Below are positions 8,352 to 17,418 of a DNA stretch of 64,000 bases, piece after piece. Below the pieces are notes generated by a model. That model searched no databases, was not told the origin of the DNA, and saw only the letters and a list, made by a program, of their open reading frames with translations. Each line of letters opens with the position of its first letter. Within the stretch, counting starts at the first letter, position 1. The DNA is from Paenibacillus glycanilyticus (GTDB taxonomy: Bacteria; Bacillota; Bacilli; Paenibacillales; Paenibacillaceae), in contig NZ_BSSQ01000015.1 in NCBI RefSeq assembly GCF_030161375.1, forward strand, positions 1-64,000. Direction: 5' to 3'. Position numbers and translations under genes: made by a program.

Positions 8352-9134
8352 ATGTATCTCTATCTGAAATATGTAGCGATATTATTCAAATCCCAGACGC
8401 AATACCGGCTATCTTTCTGGCTCTTGGCCATTGGGCAGGCCCTCACCCCGCTAACCGTATTCGCCGGACTTTATTTCATGTTCGCGCAATTCGGCCAGGT
8501 AAAAGGCTGGAGTTTCTACGAAGCCGCGTTATGTTACGCAATAGTTGGCCTTAGCTTTGCGCTAGCCGAAACATTCGCCCGCGGGTTCGACATGTTCTCC
8601 ACGTTAGTGGCAAGCGGCGATTTCGACCGTCTGCTCGTACGCCCGAGAAGCACGGTGTTGCAGGTGCTTGGCTCCCGCTTCGAATTCGCAAGGCTCGGTC
8701 GTATGCTTCAGAGCTTGATCATCTTACTATGGTCTTTAAATAAACTTCCGCTTACGCTTACGGCACCTAAGTTACTGACCCTCATTCTAATGATTGTATG
8801 CGGCACGCTCATTTTCGCCGGAATATTTATCGCCACTGCCTCGTTTAGCTTCTGGACCATTCAAGGGCTGGAGGTAGCCAATGTCTTCACCGACGGCGGA
8901 CGCGAAATGGCGAAATACCCGTTATCGATCTATGAGAAATGGGTTGCGGTCTTCTTCACCTACATCATCCCGCTTGGATGCGTCAATTATTTGCCTTTAC
9001 TCTATATATTGGGGCGCACAGACGGTCATGAAATCTTGTATATGCTCTCGCCTCTGGCAGGAATCGTGTTTATCATCCCCTGTTTGCTGCTCTGGAAGAT
9101 CGGCGTCCGTCATTACTGCTCAACAGGTTCATAA
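8352..9134 (+). CDS. ABC-2 type transporter permease, COG3694-like
   Basis: The second permease of the exporter has 260 residues and about six membrane segments. The loop VASGDFDRLLVRPRSTVLQV mirrors the GNIAYELCRP loop of the partner permease. It starts six bases after the previous stop, with AAGGAGG close upstream. A bidirectional terminator follows. The facing marR-family gene could regulate the exporter, but nothing in the sequence proves that. Confidence 0.88.
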   Translation: MYLYLKYVAILFKSQTQYRLSFWLLAIGQALTPLTVFAGLYFMFAQFGQVKGWSFYEAALCYAIVGLSFALAETFARGFDMFSTLVASGDFDRLLVRPRSTVLQVLGSRFEFARLGRMLQSLIILLWSLNKLPLTLTAPKLLTLILMIVCGTLIFAGIFIATASFSFWTIQGLEVANVFTDGGREMAKYPLSIYEKWVAVFFTYIIPLGCVNYLPLLYILGRTDGHEILYMLSPLAGIVFIIPCLLLWKIGVRHYCSTGS

Positions 9135-9147
9135 TCCGACAAAAAAA

Positions 9148-9176
9148 AAGATCTGCCCCAGTAAGGGCAGATCTTT
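9148..9176. terminator. Bidirectional terminator between exporter and marR gene
   Basis: AAAGATCTGCCC and GGGCAGATCTTT form a perfect stem with a short loop. A run of A precedes it and TTT follows it, so it can serve the plus-strand exporter and the converging marR-family gene. Confidence 0.85.
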
Positions 9177-9181
9177 CGCTA

Positions 9182-9646
9182 TTAAGATTCTTCTGGCGTT
9201 TCGTTCTTCTGATCGAGATTATCGGACATCCGGATAAAAATATCGGTTGCCTTCTCAATATCGTCAATCTCAAAGCCATCATATAACTTAAACATAATGC
9301 GTTCGCGCATTTCCATAATAAAATCAACCAGCTTGCGGCCTTCGTCGGTTACGCTAAGCATCACGATCCGACGATCAAATTCGCTTCGCGAACGTTCCAC
9401 GTAGCCAAGGTCTATCAGCCGGTCGGATATACCCGTCACCGCACCGCTTGTAATACGAAGCCACTCCGCCATGGCCGAAGCCTTCTGCGGTCCATGCTCG
9501 GCGAGAATAATGACCATCTTGCCTTCCGTCATGCCAAGGCCGTGAGCATTAAAGCGGTTGTATTCCGCATTGATCAATCTGCGGAGTTTACGGAAAACGT
9601 CATCCAGCTCTCTTAGTTTCTGAAGCTTATCCTGATCCAGGTCCAT
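9182..9646 (-). CDS. MarR family transcriptional regulator
   Basis: The 154-residue protein has the winged-helix pattern of MarR regulators: MAEWLRITSGAVTGISDRLIDLGYVERSRSEFDRRIVMLSVTD reads as recognition helix plus wing with the conserved D-R-R. There are long helices at both ends for dimer formation. It lies downstream of the urease genes by 71 bases and faces the ABC-2 exporter. Its ligand and targets are unknown; the exporter is a plausible target from position alone. Confidence 0.9.
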   Translation of the reverse strand: MDLDQDKLQKLRELDDVFRKLRRLINAEYNRFNAHGLGMTEGKMVIILAEHGPQKASAMAEWLRITSGAVTGISDRLIDLGYVERSRSEFDRRIVMLSVTDEGRKLVDFIMEMRERIMFKLYDGFEIDDIEKATDIFIRMSDNLDQKNETPEES

Positions 9647-9717
9647 CTATTCACCCTCGCTAATACATTCATATCTATAAATATACCGTTTTTTGAACGT
9701 ACAGCCAAGTCCAGTGT

Positions 9718-10584
9718 TCAAGAATACATGAAATATACAGATTCTTTACGAAGCACGATATTTCTTGCATGATTCCACAAATAACGCATGGCCTCCTGAA
9801 GCGGCCATGCCGCGGTGGAGGCCGCGACCGCTACCAGTCCATAACGCTCGGTTTCGGAGATGCCAACTACAACCTGATGATCACCGGTGGCAGGCAAATC
9901 GTCGACAAGCTGTTTGATCAACCCGATCTGGGAAGACGTTAATTGATCGGTGAACAAGCAAAAGCTCGCCATATGCGTCATTTCTCCCCAGCATCCGGGA
10001 GCCGCAAGCTGATGTTGGCCGGGCACAACCCGCTGCCGCTGGGCAAAAATCAGCTCATCCCCATAGTAGACGGACAGGCTGCTGCGAAGTTCAGCATATT
10101 GAAACTGTTCGTTGCGAAGCGTACGTCCCGGGCATATTACTTCCGCCTGCATCCATACTGAGCCTGGTCCGAGATGGACACTGGTTGTGCTATGAAGCTT
10201 GGCGTCTTTATAGAGCATAACCGGTTCAGGCATGTGCTCAATGATCGCATTATCACCTAACCGGAAAGTCTGGCTGATCGAGGATCCCATTGCCTCTTCG
10301 CTCGTCGAGCTGGGATGAACTTTCATATAAGACTGGTTTGTAATATAGGCATGCGAGAACTCCCTCGCCTGCCAGTCCAGCTCATAACAGTCTCCTTCCA
10401 GGAGCCCGGGAGAGGCATCCATGACGATGACGGCGAGCTGATCTTTTAGCGGGAAGCTTTTTGCGATTTTGATGGGCGAGGTGTGATACTTATCGGTTAG
10501 CCTGGTTGCACCGTCGGCATAAAGAAAGGAAGCGCGCAGTACAGATGTCCGCACCGCGCGCTTTTCGGTTGAGTTTGTCGTCAT
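9718..10584 (-). CDS. ureD: Urease accessory protein UreD
   Basis: UreD (UreH) binds the urease apoprotein and, with UreF and UreG, delivers nickel. The protein has about 288 residues. LFLY-like N-terminal content (LRASFLYADGATRLTDKYHTSP) and LLEGDCYELD match the family pattern of pairing G-D with an early Y-x-x-S-P. The start at 10584 is two bases from the ureG stop; no strong ribosome binding site is visible, so expression may depend on coupling to ureG. It is the last urease gene, an order seen in several Bacillota. Confidence 0.9.
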   Translation of the reverse strand: MTTNSTEKRAVRTSVLRASFLYADGATRLTDKYHTSPIKIAKSFPLKDQLAVIVMDASPGLLEGDCYELDWQAREFSHAYITNQSYMKVHPSSTSEEAMGSSISQTFRLGDNAIIEHMPEPVMLYKDAKLHSTTSVHLGPGSVWMQAEVICPGRTLRNEQFQYAELRSSLSVYYGDELIFAQRQRVVPGQHQLAAPGCWGEMTHMASFCLFTDQLTSSQIGLIKQLVDDLPATGDHQVVVGISETERYGLVAVAASTAAWPLQEAMRYLWNHARNIVLRKESVYFMYS

Positions 10585-10585
10585 T

Positions 10586-11299
10586 CTAGTGCTTATGCGG
10601 CATCGAACCAAGCTGCACAATATGAGTATGCGCTTCGCCCCTCGCATGCGCAAATTCATGCTCTAGCCAGCCGACAATTTCAGCTACCCCTTCGCCCCCA
10701 AACATGTTGGAGAAAACAAATGGACGATCGCCGCGCATCCGCTTCGAATCCGCATCCATAACTTCCAGACTTGCTCCTACATAAGGCGCAAGGTCGATCT
10801 TGTTAATGACGAGCAAATCCGAGCGCATGATACCGGGACCGCCTTTGCGCGGGATCTTCTCTCCTTGAGCCACGTCAATGATATAGATAAAGAGATCCAC
10901 CAGCTCCGGACTAAAGGCCGCAGCCAGATTATCGCCGCCGCTCTCAATAAAGATCAGATCCAGCTTCTCGAAGCGGCGCTGCAGCTCCTCAATCGCTTCG
11001 AAGTTCATCGACGCATCTTCCCGGATCGCCGTATGCGGGCAACCGCCAGTCTCCACCCCAAGGATCCGGTCTTCCGGAAGCACACCCGTGTTAAACAAGA
11101 TCCGGGCATCTTCCTTCGTGTAGATGTCGTTAGTAATAACGGCCAGACTATATTTATCCTTGAGCTCCCGCGACAAACGCTCTACCAGGGCTGTTTTGCC
11201 CGAACCTACCGGTCCTCCAATTCCAATTCGGATGGGACGCGTCGCGTCGATCACCGGCTTTTCCCACTCTTTATGCGTATGTCCTTGTCCTTGGCACAT
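10586..11299 (-). CDS. ureG: Urease accessory GTPase UreG with histidine-rich ends
   Basis: UreG is the GTPase that drives nickel insertion into urease. The P-loop GGPVGSGKT is at about residues 28-36, and the conserved ESGGDNLAAAFSPEL, DVAQGEKIPRKGGPG and NKIDLAPYVG follow. Unlike the shortest UreG proteins it has a GHTHKEW segment at the N-terminus and a C-terminal tail with HARGEAHTHIV and MPHKH. Since no ureE is present in the cluster, these histidines could hold nickel; this is inference. GGGGAGG precedes the start. Confidence 0.95.
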   Translation of the reverse strand: MCQGQGHTHKEWEKPVIDATRPIRIGIGGPVGSGKTALVERLSRELKDKYSLAVITNDIYTKEDARILFNTGVLPEDRILGVETGGCPHTAIREDASMNFEAIEELQRRFEKLDLIFIESGGDNLAAAFSPELVDLFIYIIDVAQGEKIPRKGGPGIMRSDLLVINKIDLAPYVGASLEVMDADSKRMRGDRPFVFSNMFGGEGVAEIVGWLEHEFAHARGEAHTHIVQLGSMPHKH

Positions 11300-11330
11300 A
11301 TTTGTTCCTCCCCATTTGGTTTAACGTTGG

Positions 11331-12023
11331 TTAAGACATAAATAATCGAGAATATAGCTGCTCATGCCGGATCATCGCCAGCTCCGCCATCGGCATATTG
11401 GAGTAGGCTTCTTCCGGTTCCATGGACATGGCCAAACCAGTCGCTGCGTCCGTGAGCAGCGACAGCCTTGCGATAAGCGACTGCCCTTCCGTTTGTCCAA
11501 TGGACATCAGCCTTAATGCACTGTTCACGCAAGTCACAATACAGGTATAGAAGTAACCTTGGACAGCCTGTTCCTCCGAGACGCCCAATTGCCAACAAAT
11601 AAATCCGTGAACGAGCGGATGGGTAGCCCGGCACTGCCCCAGACGCAACGCTTCATTTAATAGCGTCCAATCAAGCTCAGGATGAATAGCCGTCGCGAGC
11701 TGCAACAGGCGTCGTCCCATCTTCTCGACTCCCGCTCTTGTCTCTACGGCAATGCGCTGCACATGGACAAGCCGCTCAATCGCAAACAATCTTCCCCATT
11801 CTTTCAGCGGAGCATCCCGGTATACGGCTCGAATAATCATCGCATCCGAGGTCGCCCAGCTTTGCATGAGCATAGCCGAAGCATATTCATACAGCTGTCT
11901 GCTATCCCGGATCCGCCCTTCCTGCACCATCGTCTCAAGACCAAAGGAATGGGAGAAGCCGCCGATCGGCAGAGCGGAATCCAATAACTGCTGCATCGCC
12001 AGCCAAGCCGCGGAATACCCCAT
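11331..12023 (-). CDS. ureF: Urease accessory protein UreF
   Basis: UreF joins UreD and UreG in the nickel-insertion complex. The 230-residue, mainly helical protein starts with the family pattern LLDSALPIGGFSHSFGLETMV (residues about 13-33). It follows ureC by 17 bases and precedes ureG by 31 bases. No ureE gene lies between ureC and ureF, where it is often found. Confidence 0.93.
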   Translation of the reverse strand: MGYSAAWLAMQQLLDSALPIGGFSHSFGLETMVQEGRIRDSRQLYEYASAMLMQSWATSDAMIIRAVYRDAPLKEWGRLFAIERLVHVQRIAVETRAGVEKMGRRLLQLATAIHPELDWTLLNEALRLGQCRATHPLVHGFICWQLGVSEEQAVQGYFYTCIVTCVNSALRLMSIGQTEGQSLIARLSLLTDAATGLAMSMEPEEAYSNMPMAELAMIRHEQLYSRLFMS

Positions 12024-12040
12024 CAGGAAACCGCTCCTTC

Positions 12041-13753
12041 CTAGAACAAAAAGTAACGCTGCGCCATCGGAAGCGTCTCAGCCGGTTCGCAGGTGACGTG
12101 TTCTCCGTCGACGGTAACTTTGTAAGTCTCCGGATCTACTTCGATAACCGGCGTCGCATCGTTGTGGATCATATCTTTTTTCGTTACCGATCGGCAGCCT
12201 TTCACCGGTTCCACCCGCTTCTGGAGTCCAAGCTGTTGGTCAATCCCCTTGTCAAACGCCGCCTGCGATACAAACGTAATTGAACTTTTATATACCGCTT
12301 TGCCAAAGGAGGCAAACATCGGACGTCCAAATACGGGTTGCGGAGTTGGGATCGAAGCGTTCGGATCCCCCATCTGAGCGTAGGCAATGCTGCCGCCTTT
12401 CAGCACCATGTCAGGCTTCACGCCAAAAAACATGGGCTGCCAGACTGCCAGATCGGCGAACTTGCCAACCTCCACAGAACCTACCAGATGGGAGATGCCA
12501 TGGGTGATAGCAGGATTGATGGTATATTTCGCCACATAACGTTTAATGCGGAAATTATCGCTTACCGTATCCGGGGAGAGCGGCCCGCGTTCCCGTTTCA
12601 TTTTGTCAGCGGTCTGCCACGTACGGATGATAACTTCCCCAACTCTGCCCATCGCCTGGGAATCGGAGCTGATCATGCTAAAGACGCCCATATCGTGCAA
12701 AATATCTTCCGCCGCTATCGTCTCGGGACGAATCCGGGAATCCGCAAAGGCAACATCCTCCGGAATTCGGCTGTCCAAATGATGACATACCATAAGCATA
12801 TCAAGATGCTCTTCAATCGTATTGACGGTAAAAGGCCGGGTTGGATTGGTGGAGGAAGGAAGTACATTAATCTCGCCCGCTGCCACAATAATATCCGGCG
12901 CATGACCGCCTCCGGCACCTTCCGTATGGTAAGTATGTATGGTCCGCCCACCGATTGCCTTCAGCGTATCTTCCACAAAACCGGCTTCATTCAGCGTATC
13001 CGTGTGAATCGCAACTTGAATGTCATGCTGGTCCGCGGCTCGCAGGCAAGCATCAATGGCAGCGGGCGTTGTCCCCCAGTCTTCGTGAAGCTTCAGTCCA
13101 ATTGCTCCCGCTTCAATCTGTTCAATCAGAGGTTCCATAAAGGAAGCATTGCCCTTGCCCGTAAAACCGAGATTCATCGGAAAATGCTCGGCTGCCTCCA
13201 GCATCCGGCTCATATGCCAGACACCTGGCGTTACCGTCGTAGCATTGGTTCCGGTTGCAGGCCCGGTACCGCCTCCAATCATCGTTGTGACGCCGGAAGA
13301 AAGAGCCGTCTCGATCTGCTGCGGACATATGAAATGGATATGGGCATCAACGCCTCCGGTCGTAATGATCTTCCCTTCGCCGGCAATGACCTCGGTACTC
13401 GCACCGGCCACCATGCCAGGCGTTACGCCGTCCATAATATCCGGATTGCCGGCTTTGCCGATCCCTACAATAAAGCCGTCTTTAATCCCGATATCCGCTT
13501 TCACGATTCCCCAATGATCAATAATGACGGCATTTGTTATCAGAGTGTCGAGAACCCCTTCATCGCGCAGGGCACCGCTGGATTGTCCCATCCCGTCACG
13601 GATGACTTTGCCGCCGCCAAACTTGCATTCATCGCCATAAACGGTAAAGTCCTTCTCGATCTCGGCCCATAGCTCGGTATCCGCCAGCCTAACCGCATCT
13701 CCCGTCGTAGGTCCAAACATCGCCGCGTAACTATGTCTGTCGATGACGCTCAT
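12041..13753 (-). CDS. ureC: Urease alpha subunit UreC
   Basis: This is the catalytic subunit, hydrolysing urea to ammonia and carbamate. The start at 13753 overlaps the ureB stop as ATGA and gives 570 residues, the normal length. Visible active-site parts are HIHFICPQQ (nickel-binding histidines), GLKLHEDWG with the lysine that becomes carbamylated, HTDTLNEAGFVEDT, and the flap cysteine in MVCHHLDSR. AMGRVGE and the C-terminal half are also typical. A long open frame on the opposite strand is a codon-usage shadow. Confidence 0.97.
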   Translation of the reverse strand: MSVIDRHSYAAMFGPTTGDAVRLADTELWAEIEKDFTVYGDECKFGGGKVIRDGMGQSSGALRDEGVLDTLITNAVIIDHWGIVKADIGIKDGFIVGIGKAGNPDIMDGVTPGMVAGASTEVIAGEGKIITTGGVDAHIHFICPQQIETALSSGVTTMIGGGTGPATGTNATTVTPGVWHMSRMLEAAEHFPMNLGFTGKGNASFMEPLIEQIEAGAIGLKLHEDWGTTPAAIDACLRAADQHDIQVAIHTDTLNEAGFVEDTLKAIGGRTIHTYHTEGAGGGHAPDIIVAAGEINVLPSSTNPTRPFTVNTIEEHLDMLMVCHHLDSRIPEDVAFADSRIRPETIAAEDILHDMGVFSMISSDSQAMGRVGEVIIRTWQTADKMKRERGPLSPDTVSDNFRIKRYVAKYTINPAITHGISHLVGSVEVGKFADLAVWQPMFFGVKPDMVLKGGSIAYAQMGDPNASIPTPQPVFGRPMFASFGKAVYKSSITFVSQAAFDKGIDQQLGLQKRVEPVKGCRSVTKKDMIHNDATPVIEVDPETYKVTVDGEHVTCEPAETLPMAQRYFLF

Positions 13754-14118
13754 TCGCCTTCCCCTTTCCATGAAAGGAGCCGATTGCGGACTTCTTCCGG
13801 CATCGCGCCCGCTTCCGCCTTTCCTTGCGATAATCCGTTTAATCCGTATGACAGCTTGGCGCCTCCAAGCTCAACGAGCGTAACGGGCTTCTCCTCCCCG
13901 GGCTCGAACCTTACGGCCGTTCCTGCCGGAATATGCAACCTCATGCCAAAAGCCGCTTCGCGGTCAAACGATAATGCCCGGTTTACTTCGAAAAAATGAA
14001 AATGAGAGCCAACCTGAACGGGACGGTCGCCCGTGTTCACGACAACCGCTTTCACCGTCCGGCGTCCGGCATTTAATACGATGGAGCCCGGGGTAATCCG
14101 GTATTCTCCTGGAATCAT
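13750..14118 (-). CDS. ureB: Urease beta subunit UreB
   Basis: The small structural subunit has 122 residues and starts with MIPGEYRI, a near-invariant opening, followed by VNTGDRPVQVGSHFHFFEVN, the family signature. It is a separate protein rather than fused to UreA. It couples to ureC through an overlapping stop and start, and lies 31 bases after ureA. Confidence 0.96.
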   Translation of the reverse strand: MIPGEYRITPGSIVLNAGRRTVKAVVVNTGDRPVQVGSHFHFFEVNRALSFDREAAFGMRLHIPAGTAVRFEPGEEKPVTLVELGGAKLSYGLNGLSQGKAEAGAMPEEVRNRLLSWKGEGE

Positions 14119-14149
14119 ACCGCGTTCCTCCTTAGCAGCAATCTATCGC

Positions 14150-14455
14150 CTAGCTGGAGATGGGATGGTGGATCGTAACGAGCTTTGTGCCATCCGGAAA
14201 AGTCGCCTCCACCTGGACTTCGTGAATCATCTCCGGAATTCCGCCCATTACGTCCTGGCGCGTCAGCACCTTTGTGCCGTATTCCATCAATTGCGCAACC
14301 GACATGCCGTCTCTTGCGCCTTCCATAATCTCGGAAGTGATAAGCGCCACGCTTTCCGGATAGTTCAGCTTTACTCCGCGCTTCATCCGCCTTCTAGCCA
14401 AATCCGCTGCTATCGTGATCATTAGTTTCTCTTTCTCGCGTTCCGTTAATTGCAT
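14150..14455 (-). CDS. ureA: Urease gamma subunit UreA
   Basis: The first gene of the urease operon. The start at 14455 (MQLTEREKEKLMI) follows GGGAGAGG and gives about 101 residues, the usual size; the upstream extension would be unusual. GVKLNYPESVALIT and MHEVQVEATFPDGTKLVTIHHPI-like text at the C-terminus identify the family. Its promoter carries a nitrogen-regulation box, see 14488-14541. No urea or nickel transporter gene is nearby. Confidence 0.96.
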   Translation of the reverse strand: MQLTEREKEKLMITIAADLARRRMKRGVKLNYPESVALITSEIMEGARDGMSVAQLMEYGTKVLTRQDVMGGIPEMIHEVQVEATFPDGTKLVTIHHPISS

Positions 14456-14487
14456 GCGGGCCACCTCTCCCAAAGTGTATTAGTTTC

Positions 14488-14541
14488 ATTATAGACAGCC
14501 GTTTGTCTGAAGTAAATGAATTTATGTTAGGTAATATGACA
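14488..14541 (-). promoter_or_regulatory. Urease promoter with GlnR/TnrA-type box
   Basis: On the minus strand TTTACT (14511-14516), 17 bases, and TATAAT (14488-14493) make a sigma-A promoter. Just upstream, TGTCATATTACCTAACA (14525-14541) matches TGTNA-N7-TNACA exactly, the consensus bound by GlnR and TnrA. Its centre is about 52 bases before the expected transcription start, a typical place for activation. A further inverted repeat, TTTGTTG-N7-CAACAAA, lies at 14555-14575. The consensus match is seen; control by GlnR is inferred. Confidence 0.7.
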
Positions 14542-14645
14542 CAAAATAATTGATTTTGTTGTGACTCTCAACAAATCCGATTTAATCAATCTATTCGATG
14601 TTAGATAAAATGTCGTCAAATGACGTAATTTGTCTAAAAAGAAAA

Positions 14646-14689
14646 ATACCCGCAGGAGCACGCTATTTCAAGCGTACCTCTGCGGGTAT
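14646..14689 (-). terminator. Terminator of the mglBAC operon
   Basis: The arms ATACCCGCAGAGG and CCTGCGGGTAT (minus strand) enclose a second inverted piece (ACGC...GCGT) and are followed by a T run. The hairpin starts about 20 bases after the mglC stop. Confidence 0.85.
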
Positions 14690-14709
14690 CGTTTCTTAAG
14701 CAGCAAAGA

Positions 14710-15726
14710 CTATTTCTTCGCTACATATTTACGGATGTCGAATGCTACCGCAACGACGATAATTGCACCTTTGATAATCAGCTGCCAGTAAGGGCTGACG
14801 CCGATGTAAGTAAGACCGTAGTTGATTACGGTAAAGATCAATACGCCTGCAACTACGCCTTTTACGCGGCCCACGCCGCCTGTTGTCGATACGCCGCCGA
14901 CTACGCAGGCTGCGATCGCATCAAGCTCGTACATGTTGCCATAGTTGTTTGTCGCGCCGCCCGTACGAGCTGCTTCGAGAACGCCAGCCAGACCGTACAA
15001 AGCGCCAGCGATACCATAGATCCACATTAGGCATTTCGCTACATTAATACCGGATACGTGAGCAGCTTGAATGTTGCCGCCGATCGCGTACATGTTTTTG
15101 CCAAGCGTTGTTTTGTTGAATACAACCCATACGATGAACGCAACGAAGATTGCGATCAATACGATGTAAGGCAGAGACCACTCACCGCTGCCGATGGAAC
15201 CGATACCGAGCTCGGAGAAGTCTTTGCGAAGACCGCCGATTGGCTGCGATTGGTTAGGGGGCATATCGAAGTACAGGGAGTTGGCACCGTATACGGCAAC
15301 CATTGTACCAAGCGTTGCGATAAACGGCGGAACGTTAAACCTGGAGACGATAATACCGTTGATCAAGCCCACAATGAGACCTACAACGATCGCAATGGCG
15401 ATCGGAAGAATCAATGGGAGATGCGGCAGATCGGGGAAAAACTTATTCGCGTAATCCGAGCTTTGCAGCATCGACGCGGATACAACCGCCGTCAGACCAA
15501 CTACGCGGCCGGCCGACAAGTCGGTACCGGCAGTAATCAGAATAAACGCCGCGCCAAGCGCGATGATAAGACGCGTCGACGATTGAATCAGCATATCACG
15601 GAATGTTGTAACGGACAGGAAGTTCGTATCCATTACTGTAATAGCAGCGATAAGCAAGATCAGAACGATCCAGATCGCGTTTTGTGAGAACATACTTCTT
15701 GCTCTTGAACCTTTTGTAGCTTCCAT
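14710..15726 (-). CDS. mglC: Galactose/methyl galactoside ABC transporter permease MglC
   Basis: This 338-residue inner-membrane protein belongs to the ribose/xylose/galactose permease family with about ten membrane segments. GTDLSAGRVVGLTAVVSAS is the usual family signature, and GGNIQAAHVSGINV and GIAGALYGLAGVLEAART match MglC. It is the third gene of mglBAC, 30 bases after mglA. With MglA it imports sugar delivered by MglB. Exact sugar specificity cannot be read from the sequence; glucose or galactose is the family expectation. Confidence 0.92.
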   Translation of the reverse strand: MEATKGSRARSMFSQNAIWIVLILLIAAITVMDTNFLSVTTFRDMLIQSSTRLIIALGAAFILITAGTDLSAGRVVGLTAVVSASMLQSSDYANKFFPDLPHLPLILPIAIAIVVGLIVGLINGIIVSRFNVPPFIATLGTMVAVYGANSLYFDMPPNQSQPIGGLRKDFSELGIGSIGSGEWSLPYIVLIAIFVAFIVWVVFNKTTLGKNMYAIGGNIQAAHVSGINVAKCLMWIYGIAGALYGLAGVLEAARTGGATNNYGNMYELDAIAACVVGGVSTTGGVGRVKGVVAGVLIFTVINYGLTYIGVSPYWQLIIKGAIIVVAVAFDIRKYVAKK

Positions 15727-15756
15727 GGGTGTTAATCCTCCTTCAAATCCTCATCA

Positions 15757-17274
15757 CTAGCCCGTCTGTGCGGCCAGTCTCATAATGCTTTGTTCTGTCG
15801 CATCTTTGCCATCGAGAATACCGGTTGCGCGTCCCTCGGACATCACCATAATCCGGTCCGACATTCCAATAAGCTCCGGCATTTCAGACGAAATCATAAT
15901 GATGCTTTTTCCTTGCTTCGCAAGATCGATAATGATCTGGTAAATCTCATATTTTGCGCCGATGTCGATACCGCGAGTCGGCTCGTCCAGCAGCAGAATA
16001 TCCGGATCCGTCAGCAGCCAGCGCGCAAGAAGCACCTTCTGCTGGTTACCGCCCGACAGGTTGCGGATCAGCTGATTAACCGAAGGCGTCTTCGTTCTGA
16101 ACTTCTCAACGCCTTTTTTCGCTTCGACGCGCATCTTCGATTCGTTCAAGAGACCAAACGGTCCTTTGTACAAGCCAAGATTTGCGATTGCCGTGTTTTC
16201 CGTAATGTTAAGTACCGGGAAAATACCCGTAACACGCCGTTCCTCTGTCAAAAGCGCGATTTTTTGCTTCTTCGCGTCAATCGGGGATTTAATCGTTACT
16301 TGCTTGCCGTCTTTATAGATGGCACCGGATTTCACCGAACGAAGACCAAACAGGGCTTCGATCAATTCCGTGCGCTGCGCGCCAACAAGGCCGCCTACGC
16401 CTAGAATCTCGCCTTTGCGAAGTTCGAAGGAAACGTCTTTAAAGGATTTAGGATTGATGGAAGTTAAGCCTTCTACCTTCATCATCACGTCTCCGGGCAC
16501 GTTTGTACGTTCAGGGAAACGATCGGACAAATCGCGGCCAACCATACGCTGAATGATCATGTCGATCGTCAGGTCTTTGGATTCCCAAGTGCCGATGTAT
16601 TTGCCATCGCGCATGATGGTTACGTCGTCGGAGATACGTAGAATCTCTTCCATTTTGTGCGAAATATAGATAATGGCTACGCCGCGTGCACGCAGCTTAT
16701 TAATAATCGCGAACAATTGCTCAACTTCGTTGCCCGTCAGGGAGGAAGTCGGCTCGTCCATTACGATAACTCTCGAATTGAACGACACGGCTTTCGCAAT
16801 CTCAAGCGATTGAATTTTGGACACCGACAATTCGCCGACCAGTTGGTTCGGATCAATGTCCATGTTCAAATCTTCAAACAATGCGACAGTGTCTTTGTAC
16901 ATCTTTTTATGGTCAATAAACCGAAACGGCTTGATGCCGGTCATCGGAAATCTGCCAAGCCAAATGTTCTCCATTACGCTGCGCTGAGGCACCGGATGAA
17001 GCTCCTGGTGAATCATCGATACGCCGCTTGTAAGGGCGTCTTTCGAACTTTTAATATCCGCTTTCTGTCCATCAAGAAAAACCTCGCCCGCATCCGGGTG
17101 ATAAATACCAAACAAGCATTTCATCAGTGTCGATTTGCCTGCACCGTTCTCGCCCATCAAGGCATGAACCGTACCCGGCCGAACTTTCAACGTTACGTTA
17201 TCAAGTGCTTTAACGCCAGGGAAAGTCTTCGTAATATTGTTCATCTCAAGCAAATAAGGATGCTGCTCTGCCAT
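15757..17274 (-). CDS. mglA: Galactose/methyl galactoside ABC transporter ATPase MglA
   Basis: A tandem ATPase of 505 residues. The start at 17274 follows AAAGGAGG; a longer frame reaches into the upstream hairpin. The first domain has Walker A GENGAGKST, signature LSVSKIQSLEIAKA and Walker B VIVMDEPTSSL. The second has a degenerate P-loop (GGLVGAQRTELIEALFG), signature LSGGNQQKVLLARWL and LLLDEPTRGIDIGAK. This asymmetry is normal for sugar importers of this class. Partner proteins are MglC and MglB. Confidence 0.94.
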   Translation of the reverse strand: MAEQHPYLLEMNNITKTFPGVKALDNVTLKVRPGTVHALMGENGAGKSTLMKCLFGIYHPDAGEVFLDGQKADIKSSKDALTSGVSMIHQELHPVPQRSVMENIWLGRFPMTGIKPFRFIDHKKMYKDTVALFEDLNMDIDPNQLVGELSVSKIQSLEIAKAVSFNSRVIVMDEPTSSLTGNEVEQLFAIINKLRARGVAIIYISHKMEEILRISDDVTIMRDGKYIGTWESKDLTIDMIIQRMVGRDLSDRFPERTNVPGDVMMKVEGLTSINPKSFKDVSFELRKGEILGVGGLVGAQRTELIEALFGLRSVKSGAIYKDGKQVTIKSPIDAKKQKIALLTEERRVTGIFPVLNITENTAIANLGLYKGPFGLLNESKMRVEAKKGVEKFRTKTPSVNQLIRNLSGGNQQKVLLARWLLTDPDILLLDEPTRGIDIGAKYEIYQIIIDLAKQGKSIIMISSEMPELIGMSDRIMVMSEGRATGILDGKDATEQSIMRLAAQTG

Positions 17275-17327
17275 TAATATAGCCTCCTTTAATCCGGCTC
17301 CCATCCAAGAAGCAAGGTACAAAAAAA

Positions 17328-17365
17328 CAGGGGGCGACGGAAGTGCGAATGTCGCTCCCTGTTTT
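17328..17365 (-). terminator. Intercistronic hairpin between mglB and mglA
   Basis: ACAGGGAGCGAC and GTCGCCCCCTGT pair on the minus strand, followed by a run of seven T. Such hairpins after binding-protein genes commonly end part of the transcripts or protect the upstream mRNA, giving more binding protein than ATPase. The hairpin is seen; its effect is inferred. Confidence 0.75.
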
Positions 17366-17418
17366 CGTATCATTATTTTTTATTTTGTCTGTTGCGTTTT
17401 TATTGCTTTAAAACAAAC

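Noticed and set aside
12338..13672. A 444-codon open frame opposite ureC
   Set aside because: It mirrors ureC exactly and has no ribosome binding site or recognisable domain; such frames arise from the codon usage of the real gene.
14599..14615. A second GlnR/TnrA box (TGTTAGATAAAATGTCG)
   Set aside because: Only the first half fits TGTNA; the second half does not match TNACA.
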